In this document: positions 1 to 5,702 of the stretch, one piece after another
Numbering within the stretch: position 1 is the stretch's first letter
Layout: every line of letters starts with the position of its first letter
From: Aquifex sp.
Lineage (GTDB): Bacteria > Aquificota > Aquificia > Aquificales > Aquificaceae
NCBI GenBank assembly: GCA_003978875.1
Contig: QNXQ01000088.1
Location: 1 to 5,702 of the forward strand
Length of the DNA: 5,702 bases
Direction: 5' to 3'
Translations under genes and position numbers: made by a program
Notes under the pieces: generated by a model
The model's database searches: none
Seen by the model: only the letters and a program-made list of their open reading frames with translations
What the model was told of the DNA's origin: nothing

Positions 1-854
1 AAATCTTGAGAATTTTAAAGAATCCTCTTTACAAAGGAGTTATTGAGTACGGGGACATAAGAGTTTACTTTGAGGACCTTAGATACATATCTGATAAAGA
101 ATGGGAGGAAATCCAGAAGGAACTTGAAAGGAGAGGTAAAGAGGAAAAAGGCGGACACAGAGCTAAACTGTTTTTTGTCGGACTTCTCCGGTGTGGTAAA
201 TGTGGAGCTGCTATGACTACAAGAACCGGGAAATCTAAAAGCGGTCTTTATACCTACTATATTTGCTACAACAGACTACAAAAGAAATGTAATCAGGATA
301 TTTTACCGGGAGCAAAAGTAGACGAGTTTTTAAGTAAGGAAATAATGGATTACATACTCGACGAAGAAACCTTAAAAAAGCTAGCGGAAATGATAGAAAA
401 AGCTTTAAGCAAAGAATTTGATAAATACGAGGAGAAAAGAAAAGAGTTATCTAAAAGAAAGGAAGCAATTGAAAAACAGATTAAGAATTTAGTAAGAGCT
501 GTCGCCCAGGGACTTGATGCAAGTGTTGTAAAAGACGAAATAAACGCACTGCAAAGAGAAAAGGAGAAAATAGAGAGCGAGCTTTTGAACCTACAAAAAC
601 TAAAATCCTTAAGCGTTTATCCTCGTATAAAACCTGAAGAAGTCAAGAATATGTTTGAGGCTTTCCTTAGCTCAAAAGACTACTACAAGATAAGAACCAT
701 GTTTAAAACTCTGGTAAGGGAGATTATCTACGATAATGAAACCTTTGATATTTACTACAACGAGGAATTGTTCGCAATAGAGGGAAATCTGGGGAGGGTG
801 ACGGGACTCGAACCCGCGACACGGGGATCCACAGTCCCCCGCTCTACCAACTGA
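1..854 (+). CDS. large serine recombinase, C-terminal part (5' end outside window)
   Basis: This is the C-terminal part of a large serine site-specific recombinase, which cuts and rejoins DNA at attachment sites to integrate or excise a mobile element. The frame is open to the left edge, so the catalytic serine domain should lie upstream; TTG at 6 is not a credible start. Numbering residues from that TTG, the first 40 or so match the end of the recombinase DNA-binding domain (ILKNPLYKG, then ISDKEWEEIQKEL). A zinc ribbon follows at 62-98, introduced by GLLRCGKCGAAM, with C63, C66, C87 and C95 as likely ligands. A long Lys/Glu-rich coiled coil spans about 120-202, as in serine integrases. The last 21 residues (262-282) are translated from the antisense strand of tRNA-His, and the TGA stop lies inside the tRNA D-arm. 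That tail was probably acquired from the integration target. Family assignment is firm; whether the gene is intact cannot be judged. Confidence 0.88.
   Translation, partial: ILRILKNPLYKGVIEYGDIRVYFEDLRYISDKEWEEIQKELERRGKEEKGGHRAKLFFVGLLRCGKCGAAMTTRTGKSKSGLYTYYICYNRLQKKCNQDILPGAKVDEFLSKEIMDYILDEETLKKLAEMIEKALSKEFDKYEEKRKELSKRKEAIEKQIKNLVRAVAQGLDASVVKDEINALQREKEKIESELLNLQKLKSLSVYPRIKPEEVKNMFEAFLSSKDYYKIRTMFKTLVREIIYDNETFDIYYNEELFAIEGNLGRVTGLEPATRGSTVPRSTN
790..854. other. probable attachment site (element/chromosome junction) in tRNA-His
   Basis: The recombinase frame crosses from element-like coding sequence into the 3' end of tRNA-His at about position 790 and stops inside it. This fits an attL or attR junction formed by insertion at the tRNA 3' end, the tRNA being regenerated by the element. 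The exact crossover cannot be placed, because no second copy of the tRNA 3' end occurs in the window. The partner junction would lie beyond the left edge. Confidence 0.45.
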
Positions 855-866
855 GCTACACCCTCC
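790..866 (-). tRNA. tRNA-His (anticodon GTG), CCA encoded
   Basis: Read on the minus strand, this folds as a complete cloverleaf. The 7-bp acceptor stem is GAGGGTG/CACCCTC. The extra 5' G typical of tRNA-His (G-1, position 866) faces C73 at 793. The D-stem is GCTC/GAGC. The anticodon stem is GGGGA/TCCCC around loop CTGTGGA, with GTG at 830-832. The T-stem is GCGGG/CCCGT. CCA is encoded at 790-792. Every stem pairs, with one G-T wobble in the T-stem, so the gene should be functional. It lies 8 nt after the transketolase stop codon and has its own promoter inside that gene. Its 3' two thirds overlap the end of the serine recombinase gene on the other strand, consistent with use as an integration site. 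About two thirds of its bases are G or C, as expected in a hyperthermophile. No rho-independent terminator is visible downstream. Confidence 0.96.
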
Positions 867-874
867 TTAGAAAA

Positions 875-2890
875 TTAAATTATATCTCTACTGAACCACT
901 TTTCAATAACCTTGTTTGCTACATTTTCTGGAGTAAATCCGAAGTACTCAAAGAGAACATTACCCGGAGCGGATTTACCAAAGGTATTAAGACCAACCAC
1001 GATACCGTCTATTCCTACGTATTTGTACCATCCTGTATCTCTTCCCGCTTCAATTGCTACCCTTTTGGTGATATTAGGTGGTAAAACGGATTTCTTATAC
1101 TCATCGGACTGACTTTCGAAGAGTTCGCAACAGACCATGTTTACTACTCTTGTTTTTATTCCTTTACTTTCAAGTATTTCCTTAGCTTCAAGGGCTACTT
1201 GAACTTCTGAACCCGTGGCTATAAGTATCACATCTGGTTTTCCTTCAGCTTCTGCTATTACATATGCTCCCTTTCTTACTCCTTCCGGAGAAGCGTACTT
1301 GGTTCTGTCTATTGTCTTTACTTTTTGTCTGGTAAGAATTATTGCAGTGGGTCCTTCCTTTCTTTTTATAGCTATTTCCCACGCGTATTTGACTTCGTTT
1401 GCGTCAGCAGGTCTGATAACCCAAAGGTTGGGAATATTCCTGAGGTCCCATAGTTGCTCTACAGGCTGGTGAGTAGGGCCATCTTCCCCTAATCCTATAG
1501 AATCGTGGGAAAATACAAATATAACCTGAAGACCAGATATAGCTGCTGTTCGTATTGCAGGCTTCATATACTCGGAAAATATTAAGAACGTTCCTCCGTA
1601 TGGAAGTATACCTCCATGATAAGCCATACCGTTTAGAATAGTTCCCATTGCGTGTTCCCTTACCCCATAGTGTACATTTCTACCTGTTGGCGTATCGGCT
1701 TCAAAGTCTTCATATTTCTTGAGAACAGTATTTACAGATTCCGATAAATCCGCGGACCCTCCTATCATAGTAGGTATATAATCCGCAATGACGTTTAAAA
1801 CTTTTCCGGAAGCCTTTCGTGTGGGCATATCCTCTTTGAACTCTTCAATTTCCTTTAACCAATCAAGACTCCAATCCTTATTCAGGACTTTTTCAAAAGT
1901 TTCGGCAAGTTCAGGGTAGTTGTTTTTATACTCCTCATACAGTCTATTCCATTCTTCCTCGAGTTTTCTTCCTTCTTCCAACTTCCTCCTGGTGTATTTG
2001 AGTACCTCCTCTGAGACAAAGAAATCCTCCAGTGGCCAACCTAAGTTCTTTTTCGCTTCAATAACGACTTCTTTACCCATAGGCTTTCCGTGAACATCTG
2101 CGGTATCTTGCAAAGGAGTTCCGTATCCTATGTGTGTTCTTACCGAAATGAAAGTGGGTTTTTCAGATTCCTTAGCTTTGTTGATAATTTCCTCTAGTAA
2201 ATCAAGGTTGTATCCATCTTCCAGGTGGAAAACTTCCCAACCGAGTGATTCAAACCTTTTTAAAACATCTTCACTCCACGCAAGTTTAGTATCACCGTCT
2301 ATAGTAATGTGATTGTTATCCCATATGGCAATAAGTTTGTTCAATTTAAAATGACCTGCTAAGGCAGCTACTTCGTATGAAACTCCTTCCATTAAATCTC
2401 CATCTGATACTAAAACATAGGTGTAGTGGTCTATTATGGGAAATCCTTCCCTGTTAAAGTAATGGGATAAAAACTTTTCAGCCATAGCCATTCCCACGGC
2501 ATTTCCAAATCCTTGACCGAGATTTCCTGTAGTTGCTTCTACTCCCGGTGTGAGTCCGTACTCTGGGTGACCCGGTGTTTTACTATTTAGCTGTCTAAAA
2601 GCTTTTAAATCTTCCAGTGTAATATCAAAACCAAATAAGTATAAAGCTGTATAAAGCATTGCGCATCCGTGCCCTGCTGAAAGGATAAATCTATCCCTAT
2701 TGAACCACTTAGGATTTTGAGGATTATATTTCATTATCCTGTCGTAAAGGAGATAGACTATGTGGGAAGCACCCAACGGCATTCCAGGGTGGCCTGATTT
2801 TGCCCTTTCTACCATGTCAACGCTTAGAAAACGCATAGTATTAACAACAAGTTCGTCTATTTCATTTTTGGTTTTCAAAAGTTGCGGCAT
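875..2890 (-). CDS. tkt: transketolase
   Basis: Transketolase uses thiamine diphosphate and a divalent metal to move two-carbon ketol units between sugar phosphates in the cytoplasmic pentose phosphate pathway. The 671 residues match the usual full length. N-terminal diphosphate-binding domain: GHPGMPLG (33-40), SAGHG (71-75), SDGDLMEG (162-169) and WDNNHITIDG (190-199). D163 and N193 are probable metal ligands, and H268 sits in HGKPMG. Middle pyrimidine-binding domain: RNVHYGVREHAMG (404-416), with E412 as the catalytic glutamate, and SHDSIGLGEDGPTHQP (461-476), with conserved H462 and H474. The C-terminal domain (about 545-671) includes ATGSEV and the closing FGxSAPG-like segment. An in-frame stop lies six codons before the ATG, and the N-terminus aligns with other transketolases, so this start is likely although no Shine-Dalgarno sequence is visible. 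The gene diverges from tRNA-Asp and is followed by tRNA-His. A tktA or tktB style name cannot be chosen from sequence alone. Confidence 0.97.
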   Translation of the reverse strand: MPQLLKTKNEIDELVVNTMRFLSVDMVERAKSGHPGMPLGASHIVYLLYDRIMKYNPQNPKWFNRDRFILSAGHGCAMLYTALYLFGFDITLEDLKAFRQLNSKTPGHPEYGLTPGVEATTGNLGQGFGNAVGMAMAEKFLSHYFNREGFPIIDHYTYVLVSDGDLMEGVSYEVAALAGHFKLNKLIAIWDNNHITIDGDTKLAWSEDVLKRFESLGWEVFHLEDGYNLDLLEEIINKAKESEKPTFISVRTHIGYGTPLQDTADVHGKPMGKEVVIEAKKNLGWPLEDFFVSEEVLKYTRRKLEEGRKLEEEWNRLYEEYKNNYPELAETFEKVLNKDWSLDWLKEIEEFKEDMPTRKASGKVLNVIADYIPTMIGGSADLSESVNTVLKKYEDFEADTPTGRNVHYGVREHAMGTILNGMAYHGGILPYGGTFLIFSEYMKPAIRTAAISGLQVIFVFSHDSIGLGEDGPTHQPVEQLWDLRNIPNLWVIRPADANEVKYAWEIAIKRKEGPTAIILTRQKVKTIDRTKYASPEGVRKGAYVIAEAEGKPDVILIATGSEVQVALEAKEILESKGIKTRVVNMVCCELFESQSDEYKKSVLPPNITKRVAIEAGRDTGWYKYVGIDGIVVGLNTFGKSAPGNVLFEYFGFTPENVANKVIEKWFSRDII
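879..906 (-). promoter_or_regulatory. promoter of tRNA-His, inside the 3' end of tkt
   Basis: On the minus strand, TTGAAA (901-906) and TATAAT (879-884) are 16 bp apart: five of six -35 bases and all six -10 bases match the sigma70 consensus. Transcription should start near 872, about 6 nt before the tRNA 5' end. The whole promoter lies within the last codons of transketolase, so tRNA-His can be made independently of tkt. Match and position are seen in the sequence; activity is inferred. Confidence 0.75.
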
Positions 2891-2953
2891 AGTAAATTTA
2901 TTATTTTAAGCCCTATATCCAATAAAGTCCCTTCAAAATTTCAGGAAAAACAG

Positions 2954-2982
2954 TTGCATGGAAATTTCCAAAGGTATATAAT
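2954..2982 (+). promoter_or_regulatory. promoter of tRNA-Asp and possibly the downstream bcs operon
   Basis: TTGCAT (2954-2959) and TATAAT (2977-2982) are separated by 17 bp. The -10 is a perfect consensus match and the -35 keeps TTG. The predicted start near 2989 leaves a leader of about 6 nt before tRNA-Asp, the same geometry as the tRNA-His promoter. With no promoter or terminator seen between tRNA-Asp and the following genes, this may also drive the small protein gene and bcsA. Confidence 0.75.
2959..2970. promoter_or_regulatory. 12-bp perfect palindrome in the tRNA-Asp promoter spacer (candidate operator)
   Basis: TGGAAATTTCCA is a perfect inverted repeat. It begins on the last base of the proposed -35 box and ends 6 bp before the -10 box. 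That is a typical site for a dimeric regulator to block or alter RNA polymerase binding. It also sits between divergent tkt and tRNA-Asp. The regulator is unknown, and a chance palindrome in AT-rich DNA is possible. Confidence 0.35.
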
Positions 2983-2994
2983 ATTATCTTGGCT

Positions 2995-3072
2995 GGAGCG
3001 GTAGTTCAGCCCGGTCAGAACGCCGGCCTGTCAAGCCGGAGGTCGCGGGTTCAAATCCCGTCCGCTCCGCCA
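2995..3072 (+). tRNA. tRNA-Asp (anticodon GTC), CCA encoded
   Basis: The complete cloverleaf has acceptor stem GGAGCGG/CCGCTCC, D-stem GTTC/GAAC with a GG-containing loop, anticodon stem CCGGC/GCCGG around loop CTGTCAA (GTC at 3030-3032), variable region AGGTC, and T-stem GCGGG/CCCGT with loop TTCAAAT. The discriminator is G73 (3069), as usual for tRNA-Asp, followed by encoded CCA at 3070-3072. About 68% of its bases are G or C. It lies downstream of a well-formed promoter. One nucleotide separates CCA from the TTG start codon assigned to the next open frame, and no terminator hairpin with a T-run follows, so the transcript probably continues into the bcsA gene group. Confidence 0.97.
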
Positions 3073-3073
3073 T

Positions 3074-3298
3074 TTGTATAAAATAACTTTAAATGACATG
3101 GGGATAATTTCTTTTCGGGATGAAGATAAATTCAAAAGGTTAAAGGGAAAGTGGAAAATTATAAACTTTTTGGAAAAGGAGGGAGGAAATATACAAAACT
3201 TTGCTAAAATACCTTTAAATAACAGTGAAATCTCTTTAGAGTTCCCTAAGAAATTAACCGTAAGTGATTTGAGGAAGATTTTTAAAGATAGTAAATGA
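3074..3298 (+). CDS. uncharacterised small basic protein upstream of bcsA
   Basis: I do not recognise this protein of about 74 residues. It is Lys-rich and basic, with no signal peptide, membrane segment or cysteine, so it is probably cytoplasmic. The pattern suggests short beta strands near the N-terminus (MYKITLNDMGIISF), a charged middle (KFKRLKGKWKIINFLEKEGG), and a C-terminal strand and helix (ISLEFPKKL, VSDLRKIFKDSK). The start is uncertain. TTG at 3074 gives 74 codons and lies 1 nt after the tRNA-Asp CCA; ATG at 3098 gives 66 codons. Neither has a Shine-Dalgarno sequence, so translation from a processed, nearly leaderless end is possible. The TGA stop overlaps the bcsA start by 4 nt (ATGA), which argues that the frame is translated and coupled to bcsA. 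A role in glucan synthesis or its control is inferred from position only. Confidence 0.6.
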   Translation: MYKITLNDMGIISFRDEDKFKRLKGKWKIINFLEKEGGNIQNFAKIPLNNSEISLEFPKKLTVSDLRKIFKDSK

Positions 3299-5598
3299 TG
3301 AAAGTAGAGAGATTAGAGCTTATAAGTTTTGAACCTTATATATCTGAGAACTTGACCTTGAAAATAGCTAAATTTTCCCTAATTATCGGTTCAATTACAT
3401 ACTTTACAGGTATAATTGCTCCTTCTCCAATAGAGATACAGTACTACCTGGCTTACTCTACAATAGCTTTATGTCTAATACTTCTATTAATCTTACGCAA
3501 AGTGGAAATTGAATACCTAAAATTTTTTTTCATTTTCTCTCTTGTATTTATCATGCTCAGATACTTCTGGTGGAGAACCTTCAACACAATAAATACGGAT
3601 ACTCCCTTAAACGTCCTATTTTCTCTATCTCTTTACTTTGCAGAATTCTACAGTATAACGATAGCCCTGTTGGGTATCTTCTTTTCTCTAAAACCTATTA
3701 CCAGAAAACCCATTTACGTTGAAAGGGAAAAACTACCCACGGTAGATGTTTTTATACCGACGTACAATGAACCGCCCGAAATTCCTGAAATTACAGCTTT
3801 AGCTGCTCTTAATATGGATTATCCAGCTGATAAGTTCAATGTATACATTCTCGACGACGGAGGAACAAATCAAAGGTTAAATGATCCTGATCCTGAAAGG
3901 AGAAAGTTCTTTAGAGAACGTGCAGAAGAACTTAAAAGGTTTGTCAAAAAATTAAAAGAAAAGGGCTATAAAAATATACATTACTTGACCAGAGAAAGAA
4001 ATATTCACGCAAAGGCAGGAAATATAAATGAGGCTCTCAAAAAAACTAACGGAGATTTGATTTTAATTTTAGATGCTGACCATATACCTTCTAAAGATTT
4101 TCTTAGAGAAACCGTAGGGTTTTTCGTAAAATACCCTAATGCTTTCCTTGTTCAAACTCCCCACACTTTTTATAATCCAGACCCAATAGAGAAAAACCTT
4201 GGTATATTCGGAAGGGTTCCCGGAGAAAATGAAATGTTTTACTTCCTTATACAAAAAGGTTTTGACCTATGGAATTCTTCGTTTTTCTGTGGATCCGCAG
4301 CTATACTTAGGAGAAAGCATTTAGAAGAAGTCGGAGGAATTCAGGGAACAACTGTAACCGAAGATGCTGAAACCGCTCTAGAGCTTCACTCTAAAGGATA
4401 TGACAGTATTTATTACGATAAGCCAATGATATACGGTTTAAACCCAGAAACCCTTTCCGCGATGATAGTGCAAAGAATAAGATGGGCACAGGGAATGATA
4501 CAAATATTCTTTTTAAAGAGACCACTACTAAAGAAAGGACTTAAATGGTATCAAAAACTTGCCTACTTCAACGCGAGCTTTTTCTGGTTTTTCGGGATAG
4601 CAAGAACAATATTTTTAGTAGCTCCTTTGGCTTATTTATTCTTCGGCTTACATATATACGATGCTTCCCTTTATGAAGTATTTGCTTATCCAATACCTCA
4701 CTTTATAGCAAGCTTATTAGTAGCTTATTATTTGTTCAGCAAGGTTAGATTACCCTTCTTCTCAGAGATATACGAAAGTATACAAGGTATATTTTTATTC
4801 ATACCCACAATTTTGACCATTCTAAGACCCAAAAATCCAACGTTTGTAGTTACTCCAAAAGGAGAACAGCTGGAAAGGGATTTTGTAAGTCCTTTCTATA
4901 CACCGTTCTTTATTTTTTACCATCTTATACTTCTTGGGTTTTTGTTTGGCCTATATAGATGGTTTGCTTATCCTGATGAAAGAGGAACAGTTCTTATCAC
5001 TCTTTGGTGGAATACTTTCAACTTTATCATCATAACCATAGCTCTTTACGTTGCGTATGAGAGAAGACAAAGGAGAAAGTACCATAGAATTCCTGCAAAT
5101 GATGAAATTATACTTTACTTAAATAATCAAACTCTACACGGGAGAATTTTGGACCTTTCACTGGGTGGGATGGCGGTAAAATTAACAACTCAACCTTCTG
5201 AAAATGTTAAATTTGAAAAGGGTAAACAGATAAAAGCTCTCATAAGGGATATAGAAAACAAGATATTTTACGTAAATCCTGAAATAGTAAACTACGATGA
5301 AGACAAGAGAATATTGAGGTTTAAGTTTAATTGGACTCCGGATGATATAGAAACAGTTGGAAAAGTGGTGGAAATTATATTTTCTCCGAGTGCAAGATGG
5401 CAATTAATATTGGACAAAGAAAGAGAAACTTCTCCTTTTGAAGGTTTTATATTACTTACGAAAAATATACTCAGAGACTTTGCAAAGGTTTACGTTCTGA
5501 TTTTTGACCACTTTAGACGTGATTTACCAAGATTCATTTTAAATATATTTAAAAATATTAAAGTATTTTTATGGAGAGGAGTTAAATGGGTATATTGA
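3295..5598 (+). CDS. bcsA: BcsA-type cellulose synthase catalytic subunit with C-terminal PilZ domain
   Basis: This inner-membrane family 2 glycosyltransferase is predicted to polymerise UDP-glucose into beta-1,4-glucan and push the chain through its own membrane channel. About four N-terminal membrane segments (roughly 24-131) precede a cytoplasmic glycosyltransferase domain. That domain carries DDGG (187-190), DADH (260-263), FCGS (331-334), TED (355-357, with D357 the likely catalytic base) and QRIRW (393-397). More membrane segments follow (about 424-588), interrupted by the gating loop FVVTPKG (517-523). The C-terminal PilZ domain has RKYHR (594-598, the RxxxR motif) and DLSLGG (620-625, DxSxxG), the two c-di-GMP-binding motifs. 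Residues after about 705 form a basic, hydrophobic tail. All key residues are present, so an active, c-di-GMP-stimulated enzyme is expected. The start is ATG 3295 or the adjacent ATG 3298, overlapping the preceding stop. No bcsB is adjacent in the window. The sugar made could be another beta-glucan. Confidence 0.93.
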   Translation: MMKVERLELISFEPYISENLTLKIAKFSLIIGSITYFTGIIAPSPIEIQYYLAYSTIALCLILLLILRKVEIEYLKFFFIFSLVFIMLRYFWWRTFNTINTDTPLNVLFSLSLYFAEFYSITIALLGIFFSLKPITRKPIYVEREKLPTVDVFIPTYNEPPEIPEITALAALNMDYPADKFNVYILDDGGTNQRLNDPDPERRKFFRERAEELKRFVKKLKEKGYKNIHYLTRERNIHAKAGNINEALKKTNGDLILILDADHIPSKDFLRETVGFFVKYPNAFLVQTPHTFYNPDPIEKNLGIFGRVPGENEMFYFLIQKGFDLWNSSFFCGSAAILRRKHLEEVGGIQGTTVTEDAETALELHSKGYDSIYYDKPMIYGLNPETLSAMIVQRIRWAQGMIQIFFLKRPLLKKGLKWYQKLAYFNASFFWFFGIARTIFLVAPLAYLFFGLHIYDASLYEVFAYPIPHFIASLLVAYYLFSKVRLPFFSEIYESIQGIFLFIPTILTILRPKNPTFVVTPKGEQLERDFVSPFYTPFFIFYHLILLGFLFGLYRWFAYPDERGTVLITLWWNTFNFIIITIALYVAYERRQRRKYHRIPANDEIILYLNNQTLHGRILDLSLGGMAVKLTTQPSENVKFEKGKQIKALIRDIENKIFYVNPEIVNYDEDKRILRFKFNWTPDDIETVGKVVEIIFSPSARWQLILDKERETSPFEGFILLTKNILRDFAKVYVLIFDHFRRDLPRFILNIFKNIKVFLWRGVKWVY
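5576..5581 (+). promoter_or_regulatory. ribosome binding site of the gene after bcsA
   Basis: GAGGAG lies 4 nt before the ATG at 5586, inside the last codons of bcsA. It is the clearest Shine-Dalgarno sequence in the window. It fixes the start of the downstream gene, because an in-frame TAA directly precedes that ATG. Confidence 0.7.
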
Positions 5599-5702
5599 TA
5601 GCCTTATTTTTAACATTAATATCTTGGAATTTTGCAGAAGAAAAATATTACTGTATACAGTTAGTTTCTTCTAAAGATTTACAAAGTTTAAAAAGGATTT
5701 TT
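5586..5702 (+). CDS. exported protein with SPOR-like start (3' end outside window)
   Basis: Thirty-nine codons are visible before the right edge. The start is well supported: a GAGGAG ribosome binding site 4 nt upstream, and an in-frame stop immediately before the ATG. Residues 1-17 form a hydrophobic signal-like segment (MGILIALFLTLISWNFA) followed by EE, suggesting export. It lacks the usual basic N-terminus, so cleavage versus membrane anchoring is open. Residues 20-39 (KYYCIQLVSSKDLQSLKRIF) resemble the opening of a SPOR domain, where a YxVQxxS-type strand is followed by a helix; those domains often bind septal peptidoglycan. The frame overlaps bcsA by 13 nt, so co-translation is likely. 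It could be a periplasmic partner of the glucan synthase, but it does not look like the start of BcsB. Too little is visible to name it. Confidence 0.72.
   Translation, partial: MGILIALFLTLISWNFAEEKYYCIQLVSSKDLQSLKRIF

Noticed and set aside
6..8. TTG as the start codon of the recombinase gene
   Set aside because: The frame is open to the window edge, and the residues after it fall in the middle of the recombinase DNA-binding domain. The gene is simply cut by the edge.
723..737. Inverted repeat ATTATC-TAC-GATAAT as a terminator for tRNA-His or a recombinase site
   Set aside because: It is short, AT-only apart from one base pair, lacks a following T-run, and lies in recombinase coding sequence. 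Chance is the simpler explanation.
2384..2407. SDGDLMEG in transketolase instead of the textbook GDG as a defective cofactor motif
   Set aside because: SDG variants occur in many functional transketolases, as I recall from Gram-positive sequences. The metal-binding Asp and the later Asn are kept.
2891..2950. Promoter for tkt on the minus strand (TTGAAG near 2931-2936, TAAAAT-like box near the start)
   Set aside because: The two boxes are about 22 bp apart and no better-spaced pair was found, so I could not support a specific tkt promoter.
800..3062. Near-identical 21-base inverted repeat (800-820 and 3042-3062) flanking tkt
   Set aside because: Both copies are the T-arm regions of tRNA-His and tRNA-Asp, which are conserved in all tRNAs. 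Shared tRNA structure explains the match.
3523..3530. Run of eight T in bcsA as a slippage or phase-variation site
   Set aside because: The frame is intact and the run encodes Phe codons in a membrane segment, as expected in AT-rich DNA. There is no second sign of frameshifting.
5182..5403. Minus-strand open frame of about 73 codons opposite the bcsA PilZ region, and similar short frames opposite tkt
   Set aside because: They lie wholly within strongly supported genes, lack ribosome binding sites and resemble no protein family.

Overview
The window looks like chromosomal DNA from a hyperthermophilic bacterium of the Aquificales type; Aquifex or a close relative is my best guess. That placement is inference. 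It rests on protein-coding DNA that is fairly AT-rich beside two tRNA genes that are about two thirds G+C with almost all-GC stems. It also rests on heavy use of AGA/AGG and ATA codons, on Lys/Glu-rich proteins, and on CCA ends encoded in both tRNA genes.

Layout. From the left edge, a large serine recombinase gene (+ strand, 5' end outside the window) runs into the 3' end of a tRNA-His gene (- strand). Its last 21 codons are read from the antisense strand of that tRNA. This is the usual look of an element end integrated at a tRNA. Next comes a complete transketolase gene (- strand, 671 codons), which ends 8 nt before tRNA-His. A strong-looking promoter for tRNA-His lies inside its last codons. 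A divergent intergenic region of about 100 bp separates transketolase from tRNA-Asp (+ strand). It holds a good sigma70-type promoter whose spacer contains a perfect 12-bp palindrome.

Immediately after the tRNA-Asp CCA end, with no visible terminator, comes a tightly packed + strand gene group. First is an unrecognised small basic protein (about 74 codons). It overlaps by 4 nt a BcsA-type cellulose (beta-1,4-glucan) synthase of 767 residues with a C-terminal PilZ c-di-GMP-binding domain. That gene overlaps by 13 nt the start of an exported protein that begins like a SPOR-domain protein and is cut by the right edge. The overlaps imply translational coupling. The group may be transcribed from the tRNA-Asp promoter.

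How the genes fit together. Transketolase is central carbon metabolism (pentose phosphate pathway and carbohydrate building from triose). The gene group on the right most likely makes and exports a c-di-GMP-controlled extracellular glucan. No bcsB or other known Bcs partner is in the window, so the two small or partial proteins are candidates for system-specific accessory factors. The recombinase end is the only mobile-element signal. I found no CRISPR array, IS element, rRNA or riboswitch.
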